Shown here one piece after another: positions 18,639 to 27,975 of a stretch of DNA of 64,000 bases. Source of the stretch: Cyclobacteriaceae bacterium. Its GTDB lineage: Bacteria > Bacteroidota > Bacteroidia > Cytophagales > Cyclobacteriaceae. The notes beneath the pieces are model-generated. The model ran no database searches. It worked only from the letters and a program-made list of their open reading frames with translations, and was not told the origin of the DNA. Position numbers and translations under genes: made by a program. The stretch covers positions 1 to 64,000 of the forward strand of contig JAEUUA010000001.1 of assembly GCA_016787755.1 (NCBI GenBank), in the 5' to 3' direction. Every line of letters starts with the position of its first letter. Position 1 is the first letter of the stretch.

Positions 18639-19217
18639 ATGATGAATCCCTGGCAAACACTTTCACACGATCTAAAATATGATAACCGATGGATCCGTGT
18701 CACAGAATATCAGGTAATCAACCCGGCCGGAGGAAATGGGATTTATGGCAAGGTTCATTTTAAAAATAAGGCAATTGGGATTGTTGCCCTTGACAAAGAC
18801 TACTACACGTGGCTTGTCGGTCAATGGCGTTATCCGCTTAATGAATGGAGCTGGGAAATACCTGAAGGGGGCGGCCCTTTAGGGGATGATCCGTTACAAT
18901 CCGCCAAGCGAGAACTCAAAGAAGAAACCGGTCTTATCGCTAATCAATGGACACTGATTCAACGAACTCATCTTAGCAATTCTGTATCAGATGAAGAAGG
19001 GCTTCTATTTTTAGCGGAAGACCTTACGCAACATGAAACCGATCTGGAAGATACTGAAGCCGATATGAAAGTTTGGAAACTTCCTTTTTCTGAAGCATTA
19101 CAAATGGTGCTTGATGGCAAGATTACAGACAGCCTAAGTGTGATGGGGATACTTAAAGTGAATCTCCTTAGATTTCAGGATTCAAAAATCAAGATTCAAA
19201 CTAATATTGACTTTTGA
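18639..19217 (+). CDS. Nudix hydrolase (ADP-ribose pyrophosphatase-like)
   Basis: A 192-residue Nudix enzyme that hydrolyses nucleoside-diphosphate-linked substrates. The Nudix box reads GGGPLGDDPLQSAKRELKEE then TGL; the glutamate after the first five positions is replaced by aspartate, while the REL..EE metal-binding core is intact. WLVGQWRYPLNEWSWEIPEGG upstream is characteristic of ADP-ribose and sugar-nucleotide members. The last dozen residues (QDSKIKIQTNIDF) are encoded by the 19-nt dispersed repeat and its tail, so the native C-terminus has been replaced or extended. A near-match -7 box (TAATTTTC, 18608-18615) lies 24-31 nt upstream of the start. MATE gene follows after 7 bp. Confidence 0.9.
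   Translation: MMNPWQTLSHDLKYDNRWIRVTEYQVINPAGGNGIYGKVHFKNKAIGIVALDKDYYTWLVGQWRYPLNEWSWEIPEGGGPLGDDPLQSAKRELKEETGLIANQWTLIQRTHLSNSVSDEEGLLFLAEDLTQHETDLEDTEADMKVWKLPFSEALQMVLDGKITDSLSVMGILKVNLLRFQDSKIKIQTNIDF
19182..19200. repeat. 19-nt direct repeat, copy 2, within coding sequence
   Basis: This is an exact second copy of the repeat at 18552-18570. Here it encodes the end of the Nudix protein, and its inverted echo (TTGAATCTTGAAT, 19215-19227) runs into the MATE start codon. Confidence 0.8.
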
Positions 19218-19224
19218 ATCTTGA

Positions 19225-20559
19225 ATGGTCAATAAACACCACATTCGGCCCAACTTCCTCCTCGCCTACCCAGTAATGCTAAGCATGCTTGGTCAAGTAA
19301 TGACGGGTGTGGCCGATAGTGTAATGATAGGTTGGACGGGTGCCACTCCACTCGCTGCTTCATCCTTTGCCAATGTATTTTTTTCGATCCCACTATTTTT
19401 CGGGATTGGTGTTTCCTATGCCATTACACCCTTGGTTGCTCAAGCAGAAGGTGCGCATGATGAAACAAAAATAATTGACACACTTAAGAATGGGGCGCTC
19501 ATAAATCTTGTAACAGGATTTATTTTGGTGATGCTGATTTTTTCAGTCGTTCCATTTATGCATTCGATGGGGCAGCCCGATGATGCGGTAACCTTAGCCA
19601 TTCCCTATCTCAGCATTATTGCGATCTCGATTATTCCCACGATGATCTTTCAAACCTATCGACAGTTTGCGGAAGGTCTGCAACGCACGCGCATGGCCAT
19701 GATCATTGTAGTGGGGTGTAATATCGTGAACATACTCCTCAACTATGTGTTGATCTTTGGCCATTTCGGATTTCCGGAATTAGGATTGAATGGTGCAGGC
19801 TGGGCTACCCTAATCTCTCGTTGCCTAATGGCATTGAGTATAATGGGCTATGTTTATTATGGTAAAAAGTTTCGAGCCTACCAGGCAGGTTTTTCATTTG
19901 GCAACTATTCGCGATCGCTCATCTCCAAAATGTTGCACATCGGTCTTCCGGCCGGGTCGCAATTTATTTTTGAAGCCGGGGCTTTTGGTTTCTCTGCCTT
20001 AATGATGGGTTGGATAGGAACCACCGCATTAGCCGCACATCAGATCGCCATCAATCTGGCAACTATTAGTTATATGACCACTTCCGGGTTAGGTGCTGCA
20101 GCCGCTATTCGTGTAGGAAATTTTTTAGGTCAGAATGATCGAAACAATATGCGAAGTTCAGCATTCTCCATGATTGGGATGAGCGTTGTATTAATGATGG
20201 CCTGGGCCTTGCTATTTATTTTTGGAAGACATTTTTTACCAGGATTGTATATCGAAGATGAGTCCGTAATTGAATTGACCTCTTCGTTACTAATTGTTGC
20301 TGCATTCTTTCAACTCTCCGATGGCATTCAAGTTGTAACAGCGGGAGCACTACGAGGCTTACAAGATGTTAAAATACCTTCACTCTTAATTTTTGTCGCG
20401 TATTGGGTTATAGCCTTGCCGTTAGGTTACTGGCTTGCATTTCCCTTAAACATGGGTGCCAATGGAATTTGGATTGGCTTATCAATCGGACTAACCTTAA
20501 CGGCAACAGCCATGGTGGTGCGGTTTAACAGGCTTTCGAGAAGCAAGAATTATCATTAG
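19225..20559 (+). CDS. MATE family multidrug efflux transporter
   Basis: This 444-residue protein has about 12 membrane helices in two MatE halves: residues 10-170 (MLGQVMTGVADSVMIGWTGATPLAA) and 240-400 (GLPAGSQFIFEAGAF, LAAHQIAINLATISYM). It belongs to the NorM-like cation-coupled drug/cation antiporters of the inner membrane. Start ATG 19225 lies in the repeat-derived spacer 7 bp after the Nudix stop, so the two genes are likely co-transcribed. The true substrates cannot be read from sequence. Confidence 0.94.
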   Translation: MVNKHHIRPNFLLAYPVMLSMLGQVMTGVADSVMIGWTGATPLAASSFANVFFSIPLFFGIGVSYAITPLVAQAEGAHDETKIIDTLKNGALINLVTGFILVMLIFSVVPFMHSMGQPDDAVTLAIPYLSIIAISIIPTMIFQTYRQFAEGLQRTRMAMIIVVGCNIVNILLNYVLIFGHFGFPELGLNGAGWATLISRCLMALSIMGYVYYGKKFRAYQAGFSFGNYSRSLISKMLHIGLPAGSQFIFEAGAFGFSALMMGWIGTTALAAHQIAINLATISYMTTSGLGAAAAIRVGNFLGQNDRNNMRSSAFSMIGMSVVLMMAWALLFIFGRHFLPGLYIEDESVIELTSSLLIVAAFFQLSDGIQVVTAGALRGLQDVKIPSLLIFVAYWVIALPLGYWLAFPLNMGANGIWIGLSIGLTLTATAMVVRFNRLSRSKNYH

Positions 20560-20660
20560 AAGGTTTTAATTTTTACCGCAAAGACGCAGAGTCGCAAAGA
20601 AAGCGGAATAGGCTAAGTAAATAAAACCTTAGCGTTCTTTGTGCCTTTGCGTGCAAAACT
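20560..20660. repeat. dispersed CGCAAAG-type inverted repeat element
   Basis: The interval holds AAGGTTTTA at 20560-20568 and its exact complement TAAAACCTT at 20622-20630. CGCAAAGACGCAGAGTCGCA on the left is echoed by an imperfect inverted copy (GTGCCTTTGCGTGCAAAAC) on the right. Similar cgcaaag intergenic elements are widespread in environmental bacteria, and transposase-mobilised or recombination-derived origin is inference. It fills most of the gap between the MATE and thioesterase genes and may fold as a long hairpin. Confidence 0.65.
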
Positions 20661-20688
20661 TAACTTACTATCCAAACCTAACATTAGT

Positions 20689-21243
20689 ATGCAAGAACAA
20701 GCTCGCCCCGTTCAGTACTCACAAACCACGATCACCGAGTTAATGATTCCTTCCTACGCCAACTTTGGAGGAAAAATACATGGCGGAACCTTGCTTTCGC
20801 TGATGGATAAAGTTGCTTATGCCGCAGCGAGCAAACATGCGGGTAACTACTGTGTAACCGTTACAGTAGATAAAGTAGAATTCCTTGAGCCTGTAGAAGT
20901 GGGTGATTTAGTTTCCATGCATGCCTCGGTAAATTATGTGGGTCGTACTTCATTGGTAGTTGGTATTCGCGTAGAATCCCAAAATGTAAAAACCGGAAAA
21001 GTAAAACACACCAACTCTTCATTCTTTACCATGGTGGCCAAAGGCGATGATGATAAACCAACGGTTGTTCCCAAATTAATTTTAGAGAACCGCGAAGATG
21101 TAAAACGTTTTATTGAAGCCATGAACATGAAAAAAATTCGCGAGGCAATGCGCGAACAAATGGACGATGCCAAATCGCATATTGAAGTGGAGCGTGCTTC
21201 CCAAATTCTGAAAGATGAGCGGTGCATTCTTCAGACTAATTAA
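20689..21243 (+). CDS. hotdog-fold acyl-CoA thioesterase
   Basis: This 184-residue protein resembles the YciA/BFIT-type acyl-CoA hydrolases that release free fatty acid and CoA. The hotdog core is visible in MIPSYANFGGKIHGGTLLSLMD, with the catalytic Asp/Asn region and helix, then VTVTVDKVEFLEPVEVGDLV and RTSLVVGIRVE. A roughly 50-residue charged C-terminal helix (MKKIREAMREQMDDAK) follows. I start at ATG 20689; an alternative GTG at 20641 lies inside the inverted-repeat element. Cytosolic. Confidence 0.9.
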   Translation: MQEQARPVQYSQTTITELMIPSYANFGGKIHGGTLLSLMDKVAYAAASKHAGNYCVTVTVDKVEFLEPVEVGDLVSMHASVNYVGRTSLVVGIRVESQNVKTGKVKHTNSSFFTMVAKGDDDKPTVVPKLILENREDVKRFIEAMNMKKIREAMREQMDDAKSHIEVERASQILKDERCILQTN

Positions 21244-21317
21244 TTATCGGCACCAGCCGTGTAAATTTTAGTTCAAACAAGTTTAGGATTTAGTTACTTT
21301 ATGAAAATCCAAAATCT

Positions 21318-22649
21318 ATGAAGTATTTTTTCGTATCGCTTCTATTATTAATTTCAGCGGCAGCCTTTGGCCAAGCCCCCCTCATCCTTACCCAACGCGA
21401 TCAGGCACGAGTCATCGATGAGTTGCTGGAAGATCGCTTACGCACCGTGTTACCCGGGCTCATGCGCAGAGAAGGGTTTGACATGTGGGTGGTTATCTCC
21501 CGCGAATACAATGAAGATCCGGTTATCAAAACGTTACTTCCCGCCACCTGGCACGCTGCCCGCAGAACCACCATGCTTGTTGCGTTCGATCGGGGTGCAG
21601 ATAAAGAAATGGAATACCTGGCCGTTGCGCGCTACGATGTTGGTAAAACCTTTAAACGTGCCTGGGATCCGGATGCAAACCCCGATCAATGGGCACAGTT
21701 AGGTAAAATTATTTCAGAACGTAATCCAAAAAAGATTGGGGTTAACAAAGCACCTTCCTGGGGTCATGCCGATGGACTTACTTCAAACGATTATGACAAT
21801 CTGATTAAAGTACTTCCTAAAAACTTACAGCCTAAAGTTGTTTCTGCCGAGAAGCTTGCCGTAAGTTGGTTGGAAACCCGAACAGAAAAAGAGATGGCCA
21901 TCTATCAGCAAATCTGTCGCATCTCCCACGATATTATTCAGGAAGGTTTTTCAGATAAAGTTATTCAGCCGGGTGTAACTACAACCGAAGATGTGGTATG
22001 GTGGTATCGAGAACGAATTAAGGAATTAAAATTAGATACATGGTTTCATCCTTCTGTTTCTGTGCAGAGAAACGAACCGGATGCATTGATGGCAAAGCGC
22101 CCTCAGCCTTTGGTGATTCAACCCGGAGACTTCTTGCATGTGGATTTTGGTATTACCTATTTGCGATTGAATACTGATACACAACAGCATGCTTATATTT
22201 TAAAGGGCGGAGAAACAGAAGTCCCTAACTATTTAATAGATGCCTTTGCTAAAGGTAATCGGTTACAAGATATACTCACTGGCAATTATAAAGAAGGTCG
22301 CACCGGCAATGAAATTTTGAAAGCTACTCGAGAGCAAGCCATTGCGGAAGGGATCACCCCCTCTATTTATACGCACCCGATTGGTTTTCATGGTCATGCA
22401 GCAGGCACAACTGTAGGCATGTGGGATATGCAAGGTGGTGTACCTTTTACAGGCGATTATCCCATGCATTACAAAACTGCCTACTCGATTGAACTTAACT
22501 GCACTGTAAACATTCCTGAATGGAAAAAAGACATTCGTATTCAATTGGAGGAGGACGGATATTTTGATGAAACAGGTTTTCGCTATATCGATGGAAGACA
22601 AAGAGAAATCATTACGATCCCAAAAATGGGTGGCATTAATGGCAAGTAA
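21318..22649 (+). CDS. secreted M24 family (Xaa-Pro aminopeptidase-like) metallopeptidase
   Basis: A 443-residue pita-bread-fold peptidase with a signal peptide (AAAFGQ at residues 14-19), so it acts in the periplasm or beyond. The creatinase N-domain covers about residues 25-190. The dinuclear metal ligands are in place: Asp in HVDFGITY, Asp 11 residues later (NTDTQQ), His in GFHGHAAG, Glu in YSIELN and Glu in QLEEDG. The catalytic fold is therefore intact. Substrates of such exported bacterial M24 proteins are mostly proline-containing peptides, though the specificity here is unproven. A strong terminator follows. Confidence 0.92.
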   Translation: MKYFFVSLLLLISAAAFGQAPLILTQRDQARVIDELLEDRLRTVLPGLMRREGFDMWVVISREYNEDPVIKTLLPATWHAARRTTMLVAFDRGADKEMEYLAVARYDVGKTFKRAWDPDANPDQWAQLGKIISERNPKKIGVNKAPSWGHADGLTSNDYDNLIKVLPKNLQPKVVSAEKLAVSWLETRTEKEMAIYQQICRISHDIIQEGFSDKVIQPGVTTTEDVVWWYRERIKELKLDTWFHPSVSVQRNEPDALMAKRPQPLVIQPGDFLHVDFGITYLRLNTDTQQHAYILKGGETEVPNYLIDAFAKGNRLQDILTGNYKEGRTGNEILKATREQAIAEGITPSIYTHPIGFHGHAAGTTVGMWDMQGGVPFTGDYPMHYKTAYSIELNCTVNIPEWKKDIRIQLEEDGYFDETGFRYIDGRQREIITIPKMGGINGK

Positions 22650-22668
22650 ATAATTCTTTCCACCTCTT

Positions 22669-22705
22669 AAAGTCCTCCTTTGACCCGTTCAAAAGAGGAC
22701 TTTTT
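22669..22705 (+). terminator. intrinsic terminator after the M24 peptidase gene
   Basis: Stem AAAGTCCTC (22669-22677) pairs with GAGGACTTT (22695-22703), with an inner TTTGA/TCAAA extension and a CCCGT loop, followed by five T. It lies 20 bp after the stop codon. Confidence 0.9.
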
Positions 22706-22768
22706 ATTTATATTTGATTAATGAATCATATCCACTATAAGAAAATTCTTATCTGCTTATCTTTTTGA

Positions 22769-23497
22769 ATGAAATTCTTCCGGATTCTTTATACTTCTTA
22801 CAGCTTCATCATTTTCTCAGTTCTCTTCCTCGTCCTACTTCCATTTTTTCTTATTCCAATTCTTTTTCCCAAGCAATTCCGATTAGTCGGGGTGTACAAT
22901 CGATGGTGGGCTTATCTCATGTTTAATTTGATCTTTTTGCCGTATAAAATTGAGTGTCGTTCAAAACTCGATCAGAGCAAGCAATACATTTTTTGTCCGA
23001 ATCACACATCCTATCTGGACATCGCCACTATGGGGTTTAATCCAATCAATGCTGTTTTCGTGGGAAAAAATGATATGGAGAAGATTCCTCTATTCGGCTT
23101 TATGTATAGCAAACTTCATATCACGGTCGATCGATCTAAATTGAAAAGCCGTGTTAACACGATTATCAAGTCCCTGAAAGCCATTGACGAAGGCAAAAGT
23201 CTAATTATCTTCCCCGAAGGGGGAATCTATGGTAACCATCCCCCGCAGATGACGCCTTTTAAAGACGGGGCTTTCCGTACGGCCATTGAAAAACAAATTC
23301 CGGTAGTGCCGGTAACCATTCCCTTCAATTGGATAATTTTACCGGATGAAAAACCGTTGTGTCTACATCGAAGATTGATGAAAGTAATTTTTCACGAACC
23401 GATTGAAACCAAAGGATACACACTCGACACTGTCAATGAATTGAAAGATCGTGTATTTGATACCATTACCGTTGAACTGAAAGCGCATGAACATTGA
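22769..23497 (+). CDS. plsC: 1-acyl-sn-glycerol-3-phosphate acyltransferase
   Basis: This 242-residue membrane acyltransferase makes phosphatidic acid from lysophosphatidic acid. It has an N-terminal hydrophobic helix (residues 5-35) and the four family motifs: NHTSYLD (catalytic HX4D), a GKNDMEKIPLFGF block, IIFPEGGIYG and the VVPVTIPF segment. Its 3' end overlaps the gatC start by 11 bp, so both are translated from one message. The active site faces the membrane at the cytoplasmic side. Confidence 0.94.
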   Translation: MKFFRILYTSYSFIIFSVLFLVLLPFFLIPILFPKQFRLVGVYNRWWAYLMFNLIFLPYKIECRSKLDQSKQYIFCPNHTSYLDIATMGFNPINAVFVGKNDMEKIPLFGFMYSKLHITVDRSKLKSRVNTIIKSLKAIDEGKSLIIFPEGGIYGNHPPQMTPFKDGAFRTAIEKQIPVVPVTIPFNWIILPDEKPLCLHRRLMKVIFHEPIETKGYTLDTVNELKDRVFDTITVELKAHEH

Positions 23498-23774
23498 TAA
23501 AGAAACATTAACCAAAATAGCTCATCTGGCGCGACTCGAATTCGAAGAAAAGGATTCCGAAAAATTGCTTCAGGAAATGTCGAACATTATTTCATTTGTC
23601 GAAAAATTGAATGAAGTCGATACGGAGGGAGTAGAGCCGCTTACCACCATGAGTCATGAAGTTAATGCCTTGCGAACCGATGAAGTAAAGCCGCACCTTG
23701 ATCACGATCTGGCTTTAAAAAACGCTCCTAAAAAAGATGCTGATTATTTTCGCGTTCCGAAAGTATTAGAGTAA
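23487..23774 (+). CDS. gatC: Asp-tRNA(Asn)/Glu-tRNA(Gln) amidotransferase subunit C
   Basis: GatC is the small linker subunit of the GatCAB complex that amidates misacylated Glu-tRNA(Gln) or Asp-tRNA(Asn). The 95-residue length is standard. Signatures are IAHLARLEF near the start, FVEKLNEVDTEGVEPLTTM, and the C-terminal NAPKKDADYFRVPKVLE. gatA and gatB are not in the window. It overlaps plsC by 11 bp and is followed after 22 bp by the TPR membrane protein. Confidence 0.96.
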   Translation: MNIDKETLTKIAHLARLEFEEKDSEKLLQEMSNIISFVEKLNEVDTEGVEPLTTMSHEVNALRTDEVKPHLDHDLALKNAPKKDADYFRVPKVLE

Positions 23775-23796
23775 TCTTCAGCTTAACTAGAAAAGT

Positions 23797-26796
23797 ATGT
23801 ACACTATTAAATTCTGGAAATCCTGGAATAAAGCGAATCAGTCTTTCCTTATGATGTTGAGTCTGCTGCTGATTCTCTCCATTGGTTTTTTTTGGTACTC
23901 ATACGCTTTAAGTCCTTCACCTATTATCACCTGGGACAATTATCAGGAACTACAGACCGAAGAAATAACAACGCGCTCCTTTCAGGTTGGGTTACAAACC
24001 ATACCTGTGCTGACTGATAACTTCATGATTTTCGAATCTCAAGCGGGAAGTCCGCTACAACCCAATTTGCTCGCTTCCTATCTCTTTATTTCGATCTTGT
24101 TCACTGCTCTGATTGTAATTCTTACCATCATCAGTACACTAAAAAGATTTTGGTTTCTGATCGGTATGGGACTATTCTGTCTCTTCATCATCAGTTTGCA
24201 ACTTGAAGCCCTTGAAATTTTTGGCTTTATAAATAAGATACCTGCAGGTATCATCATAGTTTTAGTGGCAGCTTTCGCCTATTACTTTCATGCATTTAAT
24301 ATCAATGCAAGTTTTTTCATACGTCTTATCTCATTTTCGATTCTTTTCGTTCTGTTAGGGATTGGTATTGAATTTTTTAGTCAAGTTCAAAATCCAATTC
24401 TTTACCTATCCGTTACCGGATATTCCATTGGCTTTCTTGTCACCCTGATTTTCATTCTAATGGTTGGCGCAGAAATTCCGGCTGTATTCATTAATGTGTT
24501 AACGCAAGGGACTAAGCAAACAAAAACACTCCGGCATTTCTTAATAATCACCACCATTTACTTCACCAACCTTATTCTTGCATACTCAATAAAAATAGGC
24601 TACCTCGAATTAAATATTTGGGTAATCAATTTCTTTTTCCTCTTTACAATTTCCGCCCTGCTGGGTATTTGGGGATTTCGCCAACGCGAACCACAATATG
24701 AAACAATCCTTCCTGCCGATCCTTTTGGTGTCTATCTCATCATAGCGATGGCTTCAGTTTCATTTACTACCATTGGCTATTTCTTTGCCACAATAAATGA
24801 TCCCGTACTTGAGGTGATCCGGGATGTGATTATGTACAGTCACTTAGGATATGGGATTATATTTTTTGCCTATGTGTTGGCCAATTTCGGTTCCATGCTC
24901 ATGCAAAATCTGCAAGTATATAAAGTTTTATACAAGCCCAACACGATGCCCTACTTTACCTTTAGGTTGATGGGTTTAATATGCACCATTGCATTCCTTG
25001 TATATGATACCAGTTACAAATCAGTTGCAAATCAAGTTTATTCAGCCTTCTATAATGGTCAGGGAGATTTATATTATGCGCAAGGAGTTGATCAACTAGC
25101 CGAAGGCTTTTACAATAAATCTGTTTCATTCCGTAATCAGAATCATCATGCTCATTATGCACTGGCATCCATACAGGCTTCACGCAATGAACCTCAAAAA
25201 GAAAGGGAAGAATTAGCAAAAGCTGCGGAAGGTACTCCCTCAGAATTCTCGTTCATCAACCTAAGCAATGCCTATCAGCGTAATGGGAACTCCCTACAAG
25301 CTGCGGATGTGCTAGCGCTTGCAAAATCAAAATTTCCAAAAAGTGGTGCAATTGATAATGCCTTAGGGCTGGCATTTCTAAAATTAAAGATGGCTGACTC
25401 TGCTTTGTTGTCATTCCAAAAAGCGAGTAAACATAAAGACACCAAAAATATAGCTGAAACAAATTTGCTGGGTGCCAGCGCGAAGCTTAAGATTAATTAT
25501 CCTGCTGATTCTCTATTACAACTTATCGGATCTGACAAACCAGGGCCAAGAGCCAATGCCTTAGCTTTAGCGAATGCACAAAACCTATCCATTCAAATTC
25601 AATTTGATCTTGGAACAGACACAACTTTCGTAGCAAGTAAAGCAACTTACCTTTGCAATTATTTAATCAATCAACGGGAGATGGTAGATACTACATTACT
25701 TTCTAATGTGATTTTGTTGGCAAGAAGGCCAGGCAATGATTATTTCAAAGAAGTTATATTGGTAGCCGCTTCTCATGCCTATTACACCCAAGGCTCTGTG
25801 CGCAAAGCATTTGATCTGACTCGTGAAATAGCGTATTCATCCGGGCGTGGAAAATATTTCAATCTGCTTGGCACCTGGGCTCTTGAACAAGAGAATCCAC
25901 AGATAGCTGCTAACTATTTTGAAATCGCGAAAGGAAAAAATATTTCACACTCATTGTTTCAGGAAGCACTTGCCAACACAGAGGCAGACAGTATCGCAAA
26001 AGCACTTACTCTTTGGGATAGCGTGCAGCAATCTGTTGATACTACGCAGGCAAACTTTGCAAAAAGAATCATTACCGTGTTAAAATCTAGCGCTACACAA
26101 ACACTTACTTTATCCGACAAGGACAAATACAATTACTGTCGTTATAAAATTTTGTATTCAGATACTACTTCATTCTGGAAAATTGTTTCATCCATTAAGG
26201 ATGAAGAACTAAAAGCGCGTGCTATTCTTGATCTTAGTAAAAAATGGTATCAAAGAGATGAAGCCCAAATCTCATTTGAAATCATCAAACGTGTGAAAGG
26301 ATTAAAACTCACGAACAAAAACACCTATAACCAAATTCTACTGCTAAACATGATGCTGCTGGCCGAGTTAGATCCGGAAAACTTTAAATCACAGCAGCTT
26401 GACAAAGCACTTCCCTTTCAAGGTGCCTATCCAAACGAATTGCTCTATTTAAAAGCATTGCAAGATGAGCAAACCGGAAATACAGAAGCTGCGAAATTAA
26501 AATTCGAATTTCTGAGCACCGCTAACATACATTTCGAAGCAGGCTTAATCGCTTCAGCCAAATTCTTTTCTTCGGATACAACCGACAGACTTAAATCATA
26601 CTCGATTATTGTCTCTGGAATCTTAGCAAGGCCAAACTCCATAAAACTTTTAAAAGCGTATGTAAAGGAAGCTGCTCTTATTGGCTTTGATGATGAAGCC
26701 AATGAAAGTCTGGAGAAACTGAAACGCCTATTGTCACCCCGTGCATTCAATACCTATGTTGCCGAAAATCCTGATTTTTTCGACATAGAAAGGTAG
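23797..26796 (+). CDS. polytopic membrane protein with C-terminal TPR repeats
   Basis: This 999-residue protein has two parts. Residues 1-410 carry about ten membrane-spanning segments, and the first helix (MMLSLLLILSIGFFWYSY) is followed by a short extracytoplasmic stretch. Residues 418-999 form a helical tetratricopeptide-like array (YYAQGVDQLAEGFYNKSVSF, ALGLAFLKLKMADSALLSF). I cannot name the protein. Its position directly after plsC and gatC suggests co-expression, but gives no function. It might scaffold an envelope complex; the TPR domain's side of the membrane is not certain. Confidence 0.72.
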   Translation: MYTIKFWKSWNKANQSFLMMLSLLLILSIGFFWYSYALSPSPIITWDNYQELQTEEITTRSFQVGLQTIPVLTDNFMIFESQAGSPLQPNLLASYLFISILFTALIVILTIISTLKRFWFLIGMGLFCLFIISLQLEALEIFGFINKIPAGIIIVLVAAFAYYFHAFNINASFFIRLISFSILFVLLGIGIEFFSQVQNPILYLSVTGYSIGFLVTLIFILMVGAEIPAVFINVLTQGTKQTKTLRHFLIITTIYFTNLILAYSIKIGYLELNIWVINFFFLFTISALLGIWGFRQREPQYETILPADPFGVYLIIAMASVSFTTIGYFFATINDPVLEVIRDVIMYSHLGYGIIFFAYVLANFGSMLMQNLQVYKVLYKPNTMPYFTFRLMGLICTIAFLVYDTSYKSVANQVYSAFYNGQGDLYYAQGVDQLAEGFYNKSVSFRNQNHHAHYALASIQASRNEPQKEREELAKAAEGTPSEFSFINLSNAYQRNGNSLQAADVLALAKSKFPKSGAIDNALGLAFLKLKMADSALLSFQKASKHKDTKNIAETNLLGASAKLKINYPADSLLQLIGSDKPGPRANALALANAQNLSIQIQFDLGTDTTFVASKATYLCNYLINQREMVDTTLLSNVILLARRPGNDYFKEVILVAASHAYYTQGSVRKAFDLTREIAYSSGRGKYFNLLGTWALEQENPQIAANYFEIAKGKNISHSLFQEALANTEADSIAKALTLWDSVQQSVDTTQANFAKRIITVLKSSATQTLTLSDKDKYNYCRYKILYSDTTSFWKIVSSIKDEELKARAILDLSKKWYQRDEAQISFEIIKRVKGLKLTNKNTYNQILLLNMMLLAELDPENFKSQQLDKALPFQGAYPNELLYLKALQDEQTGNTEAAKLKFEFLSTANIHFEAGLIASAKFFSSDTTDRLKSYSIIVSGILARPNSIKLLKAYVKEAALIGFDDEANESLEKLKRLLSPRAFNTYVAENPDFFDIER

Positions 26797-26858
26797 CATT
26801 CACGCCTGCTGGATCAGGCTAAAATCAATATCAATCATTACTTTTACGGACTTTAATA

Positions 26859-27944
26859 ATGGCTATGGATAAGAAAATACCACTCAACGATTTGCATGTA
26901 AAATTAGGCGGCAAGATGGTTCCTTTTGGAGGCTTTGTTATGCCCGTTCGCTATTCTTCGGATATTGAAGAGCATATGGCGGTTCGCAATGGAGTGGGTG
27001 TTTTTGATGTATCGCACATGGGCGAATTTAAGGTGGAAGGTCCACAGGCTTTGGATTTAATTCAGCGTATCACAAGCAATGATGCATCAAAACTTGCCGA
27101 TGGTCAGGCGCAATACACGTGCCTGCCAAATGAGCAGGGTGGCATTGTGGATGATCTGATTGTTTATAAGATTAAGGAGAATGATTACTTCATAGTTGTC
27201 AATGCATCCAATATTGAAAAAGATTTTAACTGGTTTTCTAAATACAATACGAAGGGAGCCACATTAAAGAATGTATCTGACAACCTCTGCCTATTTGCCG
27301 TTCAGGGCCCAAAGGCAGCAGGTGTGTTGCAAAAGCTTACAAAGACCGATCTCAGTGTTATCAAATATTATCATTTTGCCATTGGTGAATTTGCCAGTGT
27401 GCCAAATGTAATAATGAGTAATACCGGCTATACGGGTTCAGGTGGTTTTGAGATTTATGTTGATAATGCAAATGCTGAAAAACTATGGAATGCAATTTTT
27501 GAAGCGGGTGAATCAGAAAATATTAAGCCTATTGGATTAGGTGCGCGCGATACATTACGATTAGAAAAAGGATTTTGCCTGTATGGAAATGATATCGATG
27601 ATACTACCTCGCCACTAGAAGCAGGTTTAGGCTGGATCACGAAGTTTACTAAAGACTTCACAAACTCAGCCAATCTTAAAAAGCAAAAAGAAACGGGTGT
27701 ACAAAAAAAGTTGGTAGGCTTCAAAATGATCGACAAAGGAATTCCACGTCACGGCTATTTATTAAAAGATGCTTCCGGAAATATAATCGGAAAAGTAACT
27801 TCAGGAACTCAATCACCCATGTTAAGCTTAGGGATTGGGTTGGGATATGTCACAACCCCATTTTCAGCACCTGATTCGGAAATATTTGTTGATGTAAGGG
27901 GGAGGTCTTTGAAAGCCGTGGTCAGTAAACTACCCTTTGTCTGA
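26859..27944 (+). CDS. gcvT: aminomethyltransferase (glycine cleavage T protein)
   Basis: GcvT takes the aminomethyl group from the H protein's lipoyl arm onto tetrahydrofolate, releasing ammonia. The 361-residue length and motifs fit: [25 protein letters not shown] (folate-domain core), the [16 protein letters not shown] segment with the catalytic Asp, and [31 protein letters not shown]. The other glycine-cleavage genes are elsewhere. A weak -7-like box (TACTTTTA) is at 26839-26846. Confidence 0.96.
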   Translation: MAMDKKIPLNDLHVKLGGKMVPFGGFVMPVRYSSDIEEHMAVRNGVGVFDVSHMGEFKVEGPQALDLIQRITSNDASKLADGQAQYTCLPNEQGGIVDDLIVYKIKENDYFIVVNASNIEKDFNWFSKYNTKGATLKNVSDNLCLFAVQGPKAAGVLQKLTKTDLSVIKYYHFAIGEFASVPNVIMSNTGYTGSGGFEIYVDNANAEKLWNAIFEAGESENIKPIGLGARDTLRLEKGFCLYGNDIDDTTSPLEAGLGWITKFTKDFTNSANLKKQKETGVQKKLVGFKMIDKGIPRHGYLLKDASGNIIGKVTSGTQSPMLSLGIGLGYVTTPFSAPDSEIFVDVRGRSLKAVVSKLPFV

Positions 27945-27951
27945 ACCTTGA

Positions 27952-27959
27952 TAAATTTG
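27952..27959 (+). promoter_or_regulatory. Bacteroidota -7 box upstream of the GxxExxY gene
   Basis: TAAATTTG matches TAnnTTTG and would start transcription about 13 nt before the ATG at 27976. No -33 TTTG at the right distance was found. Confidence 0.45.
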
Positions 27960-27975
27960 ATTATTCTGATAATCC

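Noticed and set aside
20641..20688. GTG start at 20641 for the thioesterase
   Set aside because: It lies inside the inverted-repeat element, and family similarity begins only after ATG 20689.
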